Source of the DNA: Nitrospinaceae bacterium
GTDB taxonomy: Bacteria > Nitrospinota > Nitrospinia > Nitrospinales > VA-1
NCBI GenBank assembly: GCA_029261655.1
Contig: JAJDAY010000022.1
Coordinates: forward strand, 62,001-126,000
DNA length: 64,000 nucleotides
Direction: 5' to 3'
Position numbers and translations under genes: made by a program. Of the stretch, positions 1-7,634 are shown piece by piece (the first letter of the stretch is position 1; every line of letters starts with the position of its first letter). Under the pieces are notes generated by a model that did no database searches, was not told the DNA's origin, and saw only the letters and a list, made by a program, of their open reading frames with translations.

Positions 1-1
1 T

Positions 2-289
2 GACGTGGTGGTCGATATTCGGAAAGAGTCCCCGACCTTCGGAAAATGGTTTGGCGTCAAACTTTCTGAAGAGAACCATCTGCAGTTGTACGTCCCCGGT
101 GGTTTTGCCCACGGGTTTTGCGTTTTGAGCGACACCGCGGAATTTCTTTATAAATGTTCGGCCTATTACGCCCCTTCCGGAGAGCGGGCTATTCTGTGGA
201 ATGACCCGGATATCGGCATCGACTGGCCCATAAAAAAACCCATCCTCTCGGAAAAAGACACGACCGCCCCCCGCCTGCGGGATTTTTGA
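2..289 (+). CDS. rfbC: dTDP-4-dehydrorhamnose 3,5-epimerase, C-terminal part (5' cut by window edge)
   Basis: This is the C-terminal half of an RmlC/RfbC-type cupin epimerase, which converts dTDP-4-keto-6-deoxyglucose to dTDP-4-keto-rhamnose in dTDP-rhamnose synthesis in the cytoplasm. Family signatures seen are VDIRKESPTFGKW, the VPGGFAHGF cupin strand and YYAPSGERAILWNDPDIGIDWP. The frame is open to the window edge, so the true start lies upstream and the GTG codons at positions 5 and 8 are internal. It ends with a normal TGA, about 215 bases before the next gene. The rest of the rml cluster is presumably to the left. Confidence 0.93.
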   Translation, partial: DVVVDIRKESPTFGKWFGVKLSEENHLQLYVPGGFAHGFCVLSDTAEFLYKCSAYYAPSGERAILWNDPDIGIDWPIKKPILSEKDTTAPRLRDF

Positions 290-431
290 CCCCTTCTCAA
301 AAAAGTTTTTACAGCCTGATTTGTCTCGTTAGAAACAGGTCTGTTTGAGCACTTTATAACTTATGAGCTAAATTTTTATTCCGAATAGGGATTTTTTTCA
401 GTAATAAATCAAACCCGGTCAACTTTTTTGC

Positions 432-458
432 TAATTTTTGTTGGGGTTTTGCCGATCA
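432..458 (+). promoter_or_regulatory. possible sigma-28 (FliA-type) promoter
   Basis: TAATTTTT at 432-439 is followed, after exactly 11 bases, by GCCGATCA at 451-458. The flagellar sigma-28 consensus is TAAAGTTT-N11-GCCGATAA, so the -10 box matches 7 of 8 positions and the spacing is correct. Transcription would start about 35 bases before the ATG at 505. This is a match by eye only, and the -35 box is weaker. Confidence 0.4.
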
Positions 459-504
459 AAAAGATAGAAGGGAATTAATTAACAACAAAACAAGGTCCCG
501 TAAA

Positions 505-1269
505 ATGGAAGTCTCCGAAGTTTCAACTCAGTACCCGGCATTTGACAGCCGCAGTTCCTCGGCATCTATAAGCCTGGAGTTTGCAACGGACTTGTCCTTG
601 AGGACAAAAGAAGGAGACCTTGTCAATATATCTTTCCAAAACGAACAATCCCTGACATCGTCAGAATCGCAAACCCGGTTTGCCGACGATGTCGCCGTCC
701 GGGAAATTTCCTCGGCGGCGGTCGCAGCTTCCCGGTATTCAATATCGGTCCAGGGTGATTTGAACGATGAGGAACTTGCGGCCATCCAGCGTCTGGTCGA
801 TGAAGTCAGACCGATTGCGCAAGAATTTTTCGCACAGGGCGAGTTCGATTTTGAAAACGCGGCCCAGGCTCTTTCAGGTTCTCTGGGTGTGCTCGACGAA
901 ATTCAGCTGGAACTCGAACGGGTGATCACAGCCACCTTTTCATCACAGACGCTTTCTTCAGGAACGCCCGTTCAGGCTATTGATCCCGGCAACGCGGAGC
1001 CTTCCGATCCCTCACAAAACCTGATAGACCCGAACCAGATACGCAATCTTTCCGATTTGATTTTTTCCGCCGTGGAAGCGGAATTTGAATCCCAGGCCGC
1101 GCAATTGCCTGAAAGCGAGGCAATTTTGAAATCACTCAATGACCTGATTCTTTTTCTGCAGAAACAACTGGGGCAAGTTCTGACGCCTCTGGAAAAAACC
1201 GTAGAACCCACCCCACTCCCTGAGGAGACAGGAACCGATTTTGCTCCCTCGGAAGAAACTCAGGCTTAG
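505..1269 (+). CDS. hypothetical protein, possibly flagellum-related
   Basis: This is an acidic, soluble 254-residue protein with no signal peptide or membrane segment. The N-terminal part has a Thr/Lys-rich strand of the type LRTKEGDLVNISF, and the middle has SISVQGDLNDEELAAIQRLV followed by a predicted helical region (about residues 85-140). I associate this pairing with an uncharacterised proteobacterial family but cannot name it. The C-terminus is Pro/Glu-rich and probably disordered. The possible sigma-28 promoter just upstream is the only hint at a role. The ATG at 505 has no strong Shine-Dalgarno sequence. It is a single gene, convergent with the SDR gene downstream. Confidence 0.75.
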   Translation: MEVSEVSTQYPAFDSRSSSASISLEFATDLSLRTKEGDLVNISFQNEQSLTSSESQTRFADDVAVREISSAAVAASRYSISVQGDLNDEELAAIQRLVDEVRPIAQEFFAQGEFDFENAAQALSGSLGVLDEIQLELERVITATFSSQTLSSGTPVQAIDPGNAEPSDPSQNLIDPNQIRNLSDLIFSAVEAEFESQAAQLPESEAILKSLNDLILFLQKQLGQVLTPLEKTVEPTPLPEETGTDFAPSEETQA

Positions 1270-1354
1270 CTTGCACCCTCACCCCGCTTTCCTTCAGGCA
1301 ATTCCCAGGTTCCAGGGGGCTTGAGGGTCGACCTCAAAAACACAAACATCACTT

Positions 1355-2113
1355 TCAAGGCATCATCGCGCCATTATTGATATCCAGGGTTTGGCCGGTG
1401 ATAGAGGTTTGCGCGTCTGAAATTAAAAAAGAGACCAATTGGGCAATCTCTTCGGGTTCCGACATTTTCTCCAGCGGAACTTGCGCCATCGCCTGTTTAT
1501 AGGCATCCTCTTTGGAAATATTGAGCGCCTCGGCAAATCCTTGCAATCCATCCTGCGCCATTTGCGTGTTGACCCATCCGGGACAAATTGCGTTCACCAG
1601 AATTTTGTCTGACGCCAATTCAGCCGCCAGGGAGCGCATCAAACCAAGCAAACCGGATTTCGAGGCGCAATAGGCCGAATAACCGGGAACGCCTAAACGG
1701 GCAAGTATGGAGGAAGTGATGACGATCTTTCGATAATTTTCAGGACTTTTTTTCAGAAAAGGAAGACACTCCTGAATCGTGTTGTAAGTTCCCGTCAGGT
1801 TGGTGTCGATGATTTCCTGCCAGGAATCTTCTTTCGAATAATGATTTTCTCCGCCAATTCCCGCGTTAGCAACCACAGCATACAGCGATTGCACCCCGCT
1901 CCCGGAAAGGGCTTCCCGGATCTGTTCCGCCTGCCGGATGTCGCAGGAAAAGCTTTGGTGAGAAGAGGGATTTTTTAAGGAGTCACGCGCGCTTTCAAGA
2001 TGCGTCCGGTTGCGCCCCAAAAGAAGAAGAGAAAAACCCTGGTCCGCCAAAATTTTTGCGATGGCCCGTCCTATGCCATGACCCGCTCCGGTCACTACGA
2101 TCGATTTTTCCAT
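1355..2113 (-). CDS. SDR-family NAD(P)-dependent oxidoreductase
   Basis: This is a classical short-chain dehydrogenase/reductase of 252 residues. It has the Rossmann dinucleotide motif TGAGHGIG at 8-15, the NAG motif at 83-85, and the catalytic Ser134/135, Tyr148 and Lys152 (YSAYCASK), followed by the PGWVNT segment and a C-terminal ITGQTLDINNG. That ending is typical of FabG-like and 3-hydroxyacyl dehydrogenases, but the substrate cannot be read from the sequence. It lies 14 bases behind the SirB1-family gene on the same strand, so the two probably form one transcript. Confidence 0.92.
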   Translation of the reverse strand: MEKSIVVTGAGHGIGRAIAKILADQGFSLLLLGRNRTHLESARDSLKNPSSHQSFSCDIRQAEQIREALSGSGVQSLYAVVANAGIGGENHYSKEDSWQEIIDTNLTGTYNTIQECLPFLKKSPENYRKIVITSSILARLGVPGYSAYCASKSGLLGLMRSLAAELASDKILVNAICPGWVNTQMAQDGLQGFAEALNISKEDAYKQAMAQVPLEKMSEPEEIAQLVSFLISDAQTSITGQTLDINNGAMMP

Positions 2114-2127
2114 GATGTCATTAGTTA

Positions 2128-3012
2128 TTAAGAAGATTGCGCCGAGAAACTTTGAGGTGAGTTCAACAGAATGCTGATGAACTCTTTTAATTGTTGCGCT
2201 TTTTTCAATTCGCCGCTTTGGCTGTAGGCCGCCACCAGATTATTTATCATCCGCACAAGCGTTTCCCGGTGGGTTGCCTCGGAAAGATGATGTTCCTCAA
2301 ATTTATATCCCGTTCTATTTACTATCTGGATGCAATCCTCTCGTTGCAATACACGGCCTTTATGAAAAGGATCAAAGAAAACCGGGTTCGTGGGCGACGC
2401 GTATTTAACAATGTAGTGCCCCGGCAAACCCACTCCGACGATGGGCAGACCCAACCGCTTTGCAACCAACAAACACAACGCGGACAAAGTGATAGGAATT
2501 CCCGTTTTACGCTTGAGCACTTTATTGAAATAACTGTTATCCGGGTCTAGGTAATTCGATTCATTACCCACAAAACCTTCCTCATTAAAAAGAAAATGGG
2601 TCAATGCCTGAACCGCCTGTTCGGGCGAATCGCTCGAACTAAGACGATCTCTGAGTTTAGCGGCGATTTGATCCAGTGCAAGGGTCACTTCTTCCGGATG
2701 GACGCGAGGATGGCCGAACTCCATCAGCAGAATCATTCCCGCTTCCAGATCGATATCACCCCCACGGGCAGAATGAGCCAGCTTCCTGAACTTTTCTCCC
2801 AACTGTTTGGGGAAAATAGCCTGAATGACTTCAGTGGCCATCACCTGAAGAGTGGGGTTTTCGGTTCGGACCGCCATTTCCAGAAATGGAAGAGCGTCCT
2901 CTCCGGTCGCTATCAATTGATCCCGAACCTGGTTGCGGACAAACTCATCCCGGTCATCGAGAAGACGAATGAGATTGGATATCCGATTAGTGTTTTTTGG
3001 AATGCTCATCAC
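2128..3012 (-). CDS. SirB1-family protein (transglutaminase-like core, YchA type)
   Basis: This is a 294-residue cytoplasmic protein. The N-terminal 90 residues look like HEAT-type helical repeats (LLDDRDEFVRNQVRDQL, then LPFLEMAVRTENP). The SirB1/transglutaminase-like core follows, with YLDPDNSYFNKVLKRKTGIPITLSAL, GVGLPGHYIVKY and FFDPFHKG. The family is widespread and its biochemical role is poorly known; the core resembles a papain-like fold. A C-terminal helix (QSGELKKAQQLKEFI) resembles a TPR. It is the first gene of a likely two-gene unit with the SDR gene. Its start (ATGATG) lies next to the terminator of the peroxiredoxin gene. Confidence 0.88.
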   Translation of the reverse strand: MMSIPKNTNRISNLIRLLDDRDEFVRNQVRDQLIATGEDALPFLEMAVRTENPTLQVMATEVIQAIFPKQLGEKFRKLAHSARGGDIDLEAGMILLMEFGHPRVHPEEVTLALDQIAAKLRDRLSSSDSPEQAVQALTHFLFNEEGFVGNESNYLDPDNSYFNKVLKRKTGIPITLSALCLLVAKRLGLPIVGVGLPGHYIVKYASPTNPVFFDPFHKGRVLQREDCIQIVNRTGYKFEEHHLSEATHRETLVRMINNLVAAYSQSGELKKAQQLKEFISILLNSPQSFSAQSS

Positions 3013-3049
3013 AAAAAAGGCCTGAACGGTTTTGACCCGCCCAGGCCTT
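3012..3049 (-). terminator. intrinsic terminator of the peroxiredoxin gene
   Basis: On the minus strand AAGGCCTG (3049-3042) pairs perfectly with CAGGCCTT (3024-3017) around a 17-base loop and runs into T residues (3018-3013). It sits 16 bases after the peroxiredoxin stop codon and just before the start of the next minus-strand gene, separating the two transcripts. Confidence 0.8.
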
Positions 3050-3064
3050 AAAGAAAACGGTTTT

Positions 3065-3700
3065 TTAAAGATCCGGTTGCGGAGTCATTCTGAGATAAGG
3101 CTTGACCTCAGTAAACCCTTTGGGAAACTTCGCGGGAATATCTTCCGTTTTAATGGCAGGGACAACAACACAATCGCCTCCCTGTTTCCAATCCACCGGA
3201 GTCGCCACCTGATAGTTTGCGGTCAACTGTAAAGAATCAATGACGCGGAGAATCTCATCAAAATTTCGTCCTGTAGAAGCCGGATAGGTCAAAGACAATT
3301 TAACTTTTTTATCAGGACCCACGATGAATACAGTGCGAACGGTCAGATTGTCCAGCGCGTTTGGGTGAATCATGTCGTACAACGTGGCGACTTTTTTATC
3401 CGGATCGGCGATGATCGGATAATTCACCGTGCAACTTTGTGTTTCATTAATGTCATTGATCCAGCCTTTGTGGGAGTCAACCGAGTCAACACTCACAGCC
3501 AGCACTTTCACATTTCTCTTGTCAAATTCACCCTTTAAATTTGCCACCCGCCCAAGCTCCGTGGTGCAAACTGGAGTATAATCTTTAGGATGAGAAAACA
3601 AAACACCCCAGCTGTCGCCGAGCCATTTATGAAACTCGACGGTCCCCTGGCTGGTTTCCGCAGTAAAATCTGGCGCAATATCCCCTAGTCTGATAGCCAT
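3065..3700 (-). CDS. 1-Cys peroxiredoxin (Prx6/AhpC-TSA family)
   Basis: This is a 211-residue thiol peroxidase that reduces H2O2 and organic peroxides. The peroxidatic Cys45 sits in PVCTTELG with the preceding SHPKDYTP. The long C-terminal extension (GGDCVVVPAIKTEDIPAKFPKGF) and overall length are those of the Prx6 subfamily, which lacks a dedicated resolving cysteine at the usual place. Cytoplasmic. The ATG follows GGGATCATGAA as ribosome binding site. The gene is monocistronic, with its own terminator directly downstream. Confidence 0.95.
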   Translation of the reverse strand: MAIRLGDIAPDFTAETSQGTVEFHKWLGDSWGVLFSHPKDYTPVCTTELGRVANLKGEFDKRNVKVLAVSVDSVDSHKGWINDINETQSCTVNYPIIADPDKKVATLYDMIHPNALDNLTVRTVFIVGPDKKVKLSLTYPASTGRNFDEILRVIDSLQLTANYQVATPVDWKQGGDCVVVPAIKTEDIPAKFPKGFTEVKPYLRMTPQPDL

Positions 3701-4003
3701 TTCATGATCCCTTCTTGAAAAAGTGTTATCGAAAAAATAAACCTTATTGGAATAGTTTCAATAATATCAAGACGCAAGAGTTTATAAAAAATTCGGCTAA
3801 CCGGAAAGACCGCCCGGCCCGACACAAAAACGCTTTGCCTGGATATTAATTAATGGCATGTAATATTTGAAAAATTGCTCTAAAATCAAATCATGCCCGT
3901 TACTTTAGGATGGCAAATTATATCATAAAGATTCCGAAGCGAACCTGGAAAAGCCGACTCCAGCTAAATCAATGATTTAAAGGGTGGCCGACCCATCATA
4001 AAG
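3701..4003. other. intergenic stretch with no gene seen
   Basis: This is AT-rich sequence between the peroxiredoxin start and the next ORF. It presumably contains the peroxiredoxin promoter, but I see no clear -35/-10 pair, RNA gene or repeat. Confidence 0.5.
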
Positions 4004-4462
4004 TTGAGCTTCTTCCAGCCCATTAAAAAATATTTTGGCGGGATCAACCTTTTTCAAAAGAGTGACAACGCCGTGTCTCAGGAAAAATTAAACGAAACAC
4101 TCACCCTGCTCCAGCAAGTCTGGACCCTGTTTTTAATCGCCATTTTTATTTTAGGGTTCATGGATGAATATCATTTCCCAGGAAACCGTGAGGAACCGCT
4201 GGAAGCCGAGGCTATCCTTTGGAACGCACAGAAGGTTTTTTTTTTCTGATTGTTGGGTGTCGGATTTTTGATCGATTTAGTGCAACTACGGGAAGACCGA
4301 CATAAAGCATTTTTATTTCTGTTTTTGTCCCTCGTATTGGGAGGATTTTCCAGTTGGATCAGCGCGTTACAATGCAAACTTTTATTCCAGCTTTTCAGCA
4401 TTGCCCGACCAGAAACAGTGACTGCCATGAAAAGCATTCATCCCCTGATAGGCTATACCTGA
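4004..4462 (+). pseudogene. small membrane protein ORF interrupted by an in-frame TGA
   Basis: Two ORFs lie in the same frame, separated by one TGA at 4247-4249 just after a run of ten T residues. The first part (TTG start, 81 residues) has one membrane segment (VWTLFLIAIFILGFM). The second (70 residues, from the TTG at 4250) continues with another hydrophobic stretch (AFLFLFLSLVLGGF). Read through the stop they would give a roughly 150-residue protein with two or three membrane segments. No family was recognised. It may be a nonsense-mutated gene, a sequencing error near the T run, or two unrelated short ORFs. Confidence 0.4.
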
Positions 4463-4511
4463 ACAGAACTGTCTTGCAGGACGGTATGGCCCCTTCGACA
4501 AGCGGCCCCGG

Positions 4512-4540
4512 TTGACTCATTGAATTGAAAATGCTAGTTT
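4512..4540 (+). promoter_or_regulatory. likely tRNA-Lys promoter
   Basis: TTGACT at 4512-4517 is followed after 17 bases by TAGTTT at 4535-4540, with a TG extension (TGC before TAG). Initiation would fall about 25 bases before the tRNA. The -10 box is imperfect. Confidence 0.5.
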
Positions 4541-4571
4541 GAACGCCATTACCCGAGGCAACTTAACATTC

Positions 4572-4647
4572 GGGCCGTTAGCTCAATTGGTAGAGCAACT
4601 GACTCTTAATCAGTAGGTCCACGGTTCGATCCCGTGACGGCCCACCA
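4572..4647 (+). tRNA. tRNA-Lys (anticodon CTT)
   Basis: This is a complete 76-base cloverleaf. The acceptor stem is GGGCCGT with ACGGCCC, the D arm has GCTCAATTGGTAGAGC, and the anticodon stem ACTGA/TCAGT holds the loop CTCTTAA, giving anticodon CTT that reads AAG. The T arm contains GGTTCGATCCC, and the 3' CCA is encoded. Its 3' part is repeated exactly at 18866-18917 and imperfectly near 40.9 and 53.5 kb. It is thus the attachment site of the integrative element to its right, and the gene was restored intact by the insertion. Confidence 0.97.
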
Positions 4648-4649
4648 AT
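4598..4649 (+). repeat. attL core (tRNA-Lys 3' end)
   Basis: These 52 bases are identical to 18866-18917. The repeat begins with ACTGACTCTTAATCAG in the anticodon arm and ends with CCCACCAAT just past the tRNA. Outside it the two flanks differ, as expected for an integrase-made duplication. Confidence 0.92.
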
Positions 4650-4657
4650 TATTGCAA

Positions 4658-4688
4658 TGGGTTACAGTTTAGGCTGTAGCCCATTTTT
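4658..4688 (+). terminator. intrinsic terminator of tRNA-Lys
   Basis: TGGGTTACAG (4658-4667) pairs with CTGTAGCCCA (4674-4683), including one G.U pair, and is followed by TTTTT. A homologous hairpin follows the tRNA 3'-end copies at 18926-18953 and near 40.94 kb, and a diverged one near 53.47 kb. Confidence 0.7.
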
Positions 4689-4694
4689 GCTTCT

Positions 4695-4714
4695 GGGTAG
4701 CGTAGCGGGTAGCA
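4695..4714 (+). promoter_or_regulatory. putative integrase arm-type sites, left end
   Basis: GGGTAGC (4695-4701) and GGGTAGCA (4707-4714) form a 12-bp-spaced direct repeat about 46 bases inside the left core. The same octamer recurs three times near the right core, which is the pattern of arm sites bound by the N-terminal domain of tyrosine recombinases. Binding itself is inferred. Confidence 0.55.
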
Positions 4715-4835
4715 ATTTCAGAATTTCCGCCATTAGAAGGATTAAATTCAAGTGATTAATTGTCATGATTAACTGAAACATTCAAGCATTAAGGTTTTCA
4801 GTAGGAATGGCAGACTGTGAGTAGTTGGTTGCACC

Positions 4836-5780
4836 ATGCCCCGACCAAATCCAAATTCATTAAAAGTCCCTTGGGACAACCTCGATCCCTGCCCCTGCTA
4901 CAGTAGGGAGAATTTTGGGAATTGTTGCGCCCAACCAAACAAGCTACCTCTGTTTAAACTGGCAAGTCTTACCCCACCCGGCCAAATAACAAATCATTCT
5001 CACCAGAAATGTTATCTGAATTTTACCAAGAATTGTTGTTCTAAAATATCAGGTGAGCATTACATTTCAAAAAACATATTGGAAATATATGCTGGGTTGA
5101 CGATTAGTGGAATGCCTTGGCAGAAACCGGGTGTGATAGAACCATATAACGCAAATAATCTAACTGCAAATGTGCTATGTAGGCGGCACAATACTGCATT
5201 ACCGCCACTGGATGCGGCGGCGGGTCACTTTTTTCGTGAAATATTTAAGGCCACGCAACATGCCCAAAAACGCTCCGTATCAAACCGCTCTAAAAATTTT
5301 TTAGTAAGCGGAGATGCAATTGAACTTTGGAGCCTAAAGGCTATGCTGGGGTTGCGTCATGCAAAGATTGCGCGAACAGCGGGTGCAACTACGGCTGGGA
5401 CGTATCACTTTAGTAACGCCACGACCCATAAAGTTTTTTTGGGGTCTGGGTTTGAAAAACCTTTAGGCTTATATATTGGGGAACAAGCTGGTGGCTTGGC
5501 CGACGATCAATTAGGGCTTGCACCCCTGTTTGATAAAGAAACTCATGATTTATTCGGTTTAATCGTTAAGGCGAGTGGAATATTATTTCAATTTATATTT
5601 GAGAAACCCCGTCTAAACATTGACCACCTTCATAGCAAATTCCCCTTTTATAGACCGGGGGTCATTGACTTGAATGGTCGAAAACGAAATTCGCGTATTT
5701 TAATCACTTGGAAGTCACAAACAATACAAGTTCGGCAAGTGGAAATAAAAATAGGCCAAAGGCAATCAAGCGGTCATTAG
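4836..5780 (+). CDS. uncharacterised Cys-rich protein with SEC-C-like and HNH-like motifs
   Basis: This is a 314-residue protein of unknown function and the only rightward gene of the element. Residues about 17-31 (DPCPCYSRENFGNCC) resemble the zinc-binding SEC-C motif. Further on, CCSKISGEHYISKNILE is followed by a second pair LCRRHNTALPPLD. This Cys/His arrangement is reminiscent of HNH-type zinc nuclease folds, but the catalytic assignment is not certain. The C-terminal half has no recognisable motif. Position at the element end beside att suggests cargo. It could equally be a non-enzymatic zinc protein. Confidence 0.7.
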   Translation: MPRPNPNSLKVPWDNLDPCPCYSRENFGNCCAQPNKLPLFKLASLTPPGQITNHSHQKCYLNFTKNCCSKISGEHYISKNILEIYAGLTISGMPWQKPGVIEPYNANNLTANVLCRRHNTALPPLDAAAGHFFREIFKATQHAQKRSVSNRSKNFLVSGDAIELWSLKAMLGLRHAKIARTAGATTAGTYHFSNATTHKVFLGSGFEKPLGLYIGEQAGGLADDQLGLAPLFDKETHDLFGLIVKASGILFQFIFEKPRLNIDHLHSKFPFYRPGVIDLNGRKRNSRILITWKSQTIQVRQVEIKIGQRQSSGH

Positions 5781-6005
5781 GAAATAAGAAACTGAGGTTA
5801 AGAAGATTTCAGAATATACAGGGATTTACGCTTAAAATTAAATAAGCTATCAATTGGTAGAGGACATGCGGACAAAGTAAATTGCCCAGATGAATGTGTC
5901 AAATAATTTTCGATTTTTTTTCGCCTATCCCGGTTAGCACAACTTTACGACTATGGGGAAAAGCTCTTCGAAAAAATAATAAAAAATAAAGGACTTATTT
6001 CTTGT

Positions 6006-6044
6006 AAAAAATAAAATCCCCAGGGACCGCGAAGGCCCCTGAGG
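6006..6044 (-). terminator. strong intrinsic terminator, leftward
   Basis: On the minus strand CCTCAGGGGCC (6044-6034) pairs over 11 bp (two G.U pairs) with GGTCCCTGGGG (6028-6018) around a 5-base loop, followed by the T-rich stretch 6017-6006. It lies about 330 bases beyond the DUF1801 stop and could end the leftward transcripts of the element. The stretch 5781-6377 holds no gene that I can support. Confidence 0.6.
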
Positions 6045-6198
6045 GTGGATGTGGATGGTTACGACTTTACTGGAAACAAAATTAAATGGGGAGCCTTTGC
6101 TTCTTCTTTATTTCGATGATTCCAACAATCCCTTCCACCCCAAGGAGTTAATCATGGCTTCCTAATGGTAGGCATTGAATCGAAGGTTTAGCGAAGTC

Positions 6199-6229
6199 AA
6201 CGTCTGCTTTCGGCCAAAAGCGGACATTC
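6199..6229. repeat. dispersed palindromic repeat, copy 1
   Basis: GTCTGCTTT-CGGCC-AAAAGCGGAC is a near-perfect palindrome between the terminator region and the DUF1801 gene. It is the first of nine related copies in the window. Confidence 0.75.
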
Positions 6230-6377
6230 GGTTTGTTCGAATATCCCCTATTCAATTCGCATTTCATACCATAACTCTACAAATTCATTTCTATAAACGA
6301 TTACATCCTTTAGGTGTAATGCTTGTTCTTTTCCATTATGGTCTGGGAACACAATATTTATCTAAAGCCGGGGCGAA

Positions 6378-6776
6378 CTACTCCTCAGTCAGGCGCTCCT
6401 TCATATCAGAATATGCAGTTTCGATTAGCTTAGTTAGAGCCATAGCATCTATGTCACTTTCGGGCCTCACTTTCACATGGCGCATGATCTTACCAGTGCC
6501 CTCAAGCAGGCCATCTGGATCAGCAAGCTCGGCGCCGCGAAAGAATCCGACATTGACGTGAGCCTTGAAGGCGTTAACATAGGCGAATGCCGCCTCATCA
6601 ACACAAGCGGTTGGATGGCCGTCATGTAATAACTCTCGAACATCGCCTCCGCAGTTGCGCATAACCTCAAACCAGCGCTGTGCGATAGCTCCGAGTTCGC
6701 CAGAATTCTCTTCCACCCAGCAGTCGATAGCAGGATCTCGCTTAACTGAATTGGAAAACAGGAAAAGTCCGTTCAT
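6378..6776 (-). CDS. DUF1801 domain protein
   Basis: This is a 132-residue cytoplasmic protein of the DUF1801 (YdhG-like) family, recognisable by KAHVNVGFFRGAELADPDGLLEGTGKIMRHVKVR. The family is small, soluble and of unresolved biochemical role, and is common as cargo in accessory regions. Palindromic repeats flank the gene on both sides (copies 1 and 2). The ribosome binding site is weak. It lies downstream of the membrane-protein gene and is separated from it by a repeat, so co-transcription is uncertain. Confidence 0.85.
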   Translation of the reverse strand: MNGLFLFSNSVKRDPAIDCWVEENSGELGAIAQRWFEVMRNCGGDVRELLHDGHPTACVDEAAFAYVNAFKAHVNVGFFRGAELADPDGLLEGTGKIMRHVKVRPESDIDAMALTKLIETAYSDMKERLTEE

Positions 6777-6856
6777 GTTGGTTTCTTTCTAATGATGGCC
6801 GCATAGCTGGAATCTCCAGTCTCGCGGTCTCCTCTGACGCTTGATGGGCCGAAACG

Positions 6857-6910
6857 AATGTCTGCTTTGAGTCGTTACCGGACATGTCTGCTTTCGGCCA
6901 TTAGTGGACT
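6857..6910. repeat. dispersed palindromic repeat, copy 2 (double unit)
   Basis: Two head-to-tail palindromic units share the central GGACATGTCTGC. The first has TGTCTGCTTTGAGTCG...CGGACA, the second TGTCTGCTTTCGGCC...GTGGAC. It separates the DUF1801 gene from the membrane-protein gene. Confidence 0.75.
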
Positions 6911-6930
6911 CTCGTGACAACATTAGGCAA

Positions 6931-7449
6931 TTAACCATTTTCGACTTTTGACCTTCTGCTCCACTCAGCGGCGGCCTTCCTGGCTTCTTTAGCTTGGTTA
7001 GGATACCGACCAGTTAACAGCTTACAAATTAGCGAGAAAATAACACTCGTGAGCCAGAAAATTATTGCTATACCAACTACAAACCAAGCATATACTGCAT
7101 TTTCTGTACTATCTGTGTATGTGTACCAGATAACCGCCAATAGAACTGAAACTTGGATTATATTCCCTACCCAAGCCCACATTGTTAGGATGAGTCCACA
7201 GAAATCAGAAATACGATTTTTAAACAACTCAGTACTGAATTTTTCAGCCGACATCTGGATGATTTTGGGAGCAAATTCTTCACTTTCAAAATCTTCAACT
7301 CTAATACCGAGAGCTACAGCGGTTTCTTCCAATATTTGTTTTTGATTTCTCGCAGACTCCCAACCAGCTATGAGCAACACCACAAAGCCAAAGACAAATA
7401 AGGCAATTATAGAACCTAGTATATGTGCGATTGCAATTAATGTTTCCAT
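6931..7449 (-). CDS. hypothetical inner-membrane protein
   Basis: This is a 172-residue protein with an N-terminal membrane segment (ILGSIIALFVFGFVVLLIAG), a cytoplasmic or loop region of about 55 residues, and two or three further hydrophobic segments (LILTMWAWVGNIIQVSVLLAVIW, then YAWFVVGIAIIFWLTSVIFSL). The C-terminus is basic (KEARKAAAEWSRRSK). No family was recognised. The ATG at 7449 is chosen because GAGGG lies about 11 bases upstream, while an in-frame ATG at 7476 has none. As a neighbour of a NACHT gene it might be a partner or toxin-like effector, but nothing in the sequence proves this. Confidence 0.75.
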   Translation of the reverse strand: METLIAIAHILGSIIALFVFGFVVLLIAGWESARNQKQILEETAVALGIRVEDFESEEFAPKIIQMSAEKFSTELFKNRISDFCGLILTMWAWVGNIIQVSVLLAVIWYTYTDSTENAVYAWFVVGIAIIFWLTSVIFSLICKLLTGRYPNQAKEARKAAAEWSRRSKVENG

Positions 7450-7515
7450 AGCTTCTATTCCCTCTTTGACAAACATATAAATTACATACGGTTTTTATAT
7501 AACACACAAATTCAA

Positions 7516-7570
7516 AAGTCCGCTTTGGGTCGTTAACGGACATGTCTGCATTCGGCCAATAGCAGACATT
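7516..7570. repeat. dispersed palindromic repeat, copy 3 (double unit)
   Basis: GTCCGCTTTGGGTCGTTAACGGAC is directly followed by TGTCTGCATTCGGCC and AATAGCAGACA. It has the same two-unit layout as copies 2 and 7 and lies between the membrane-protein gene and the NACHT gene. Confidence 0.8.
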
Positions 7571-7634
7571 GGTAGTGCCGCCCAATTAACCATAAGAGGC
7601 GCTAACCTCCATTATTTACCTAAGTGGCAGCAGA

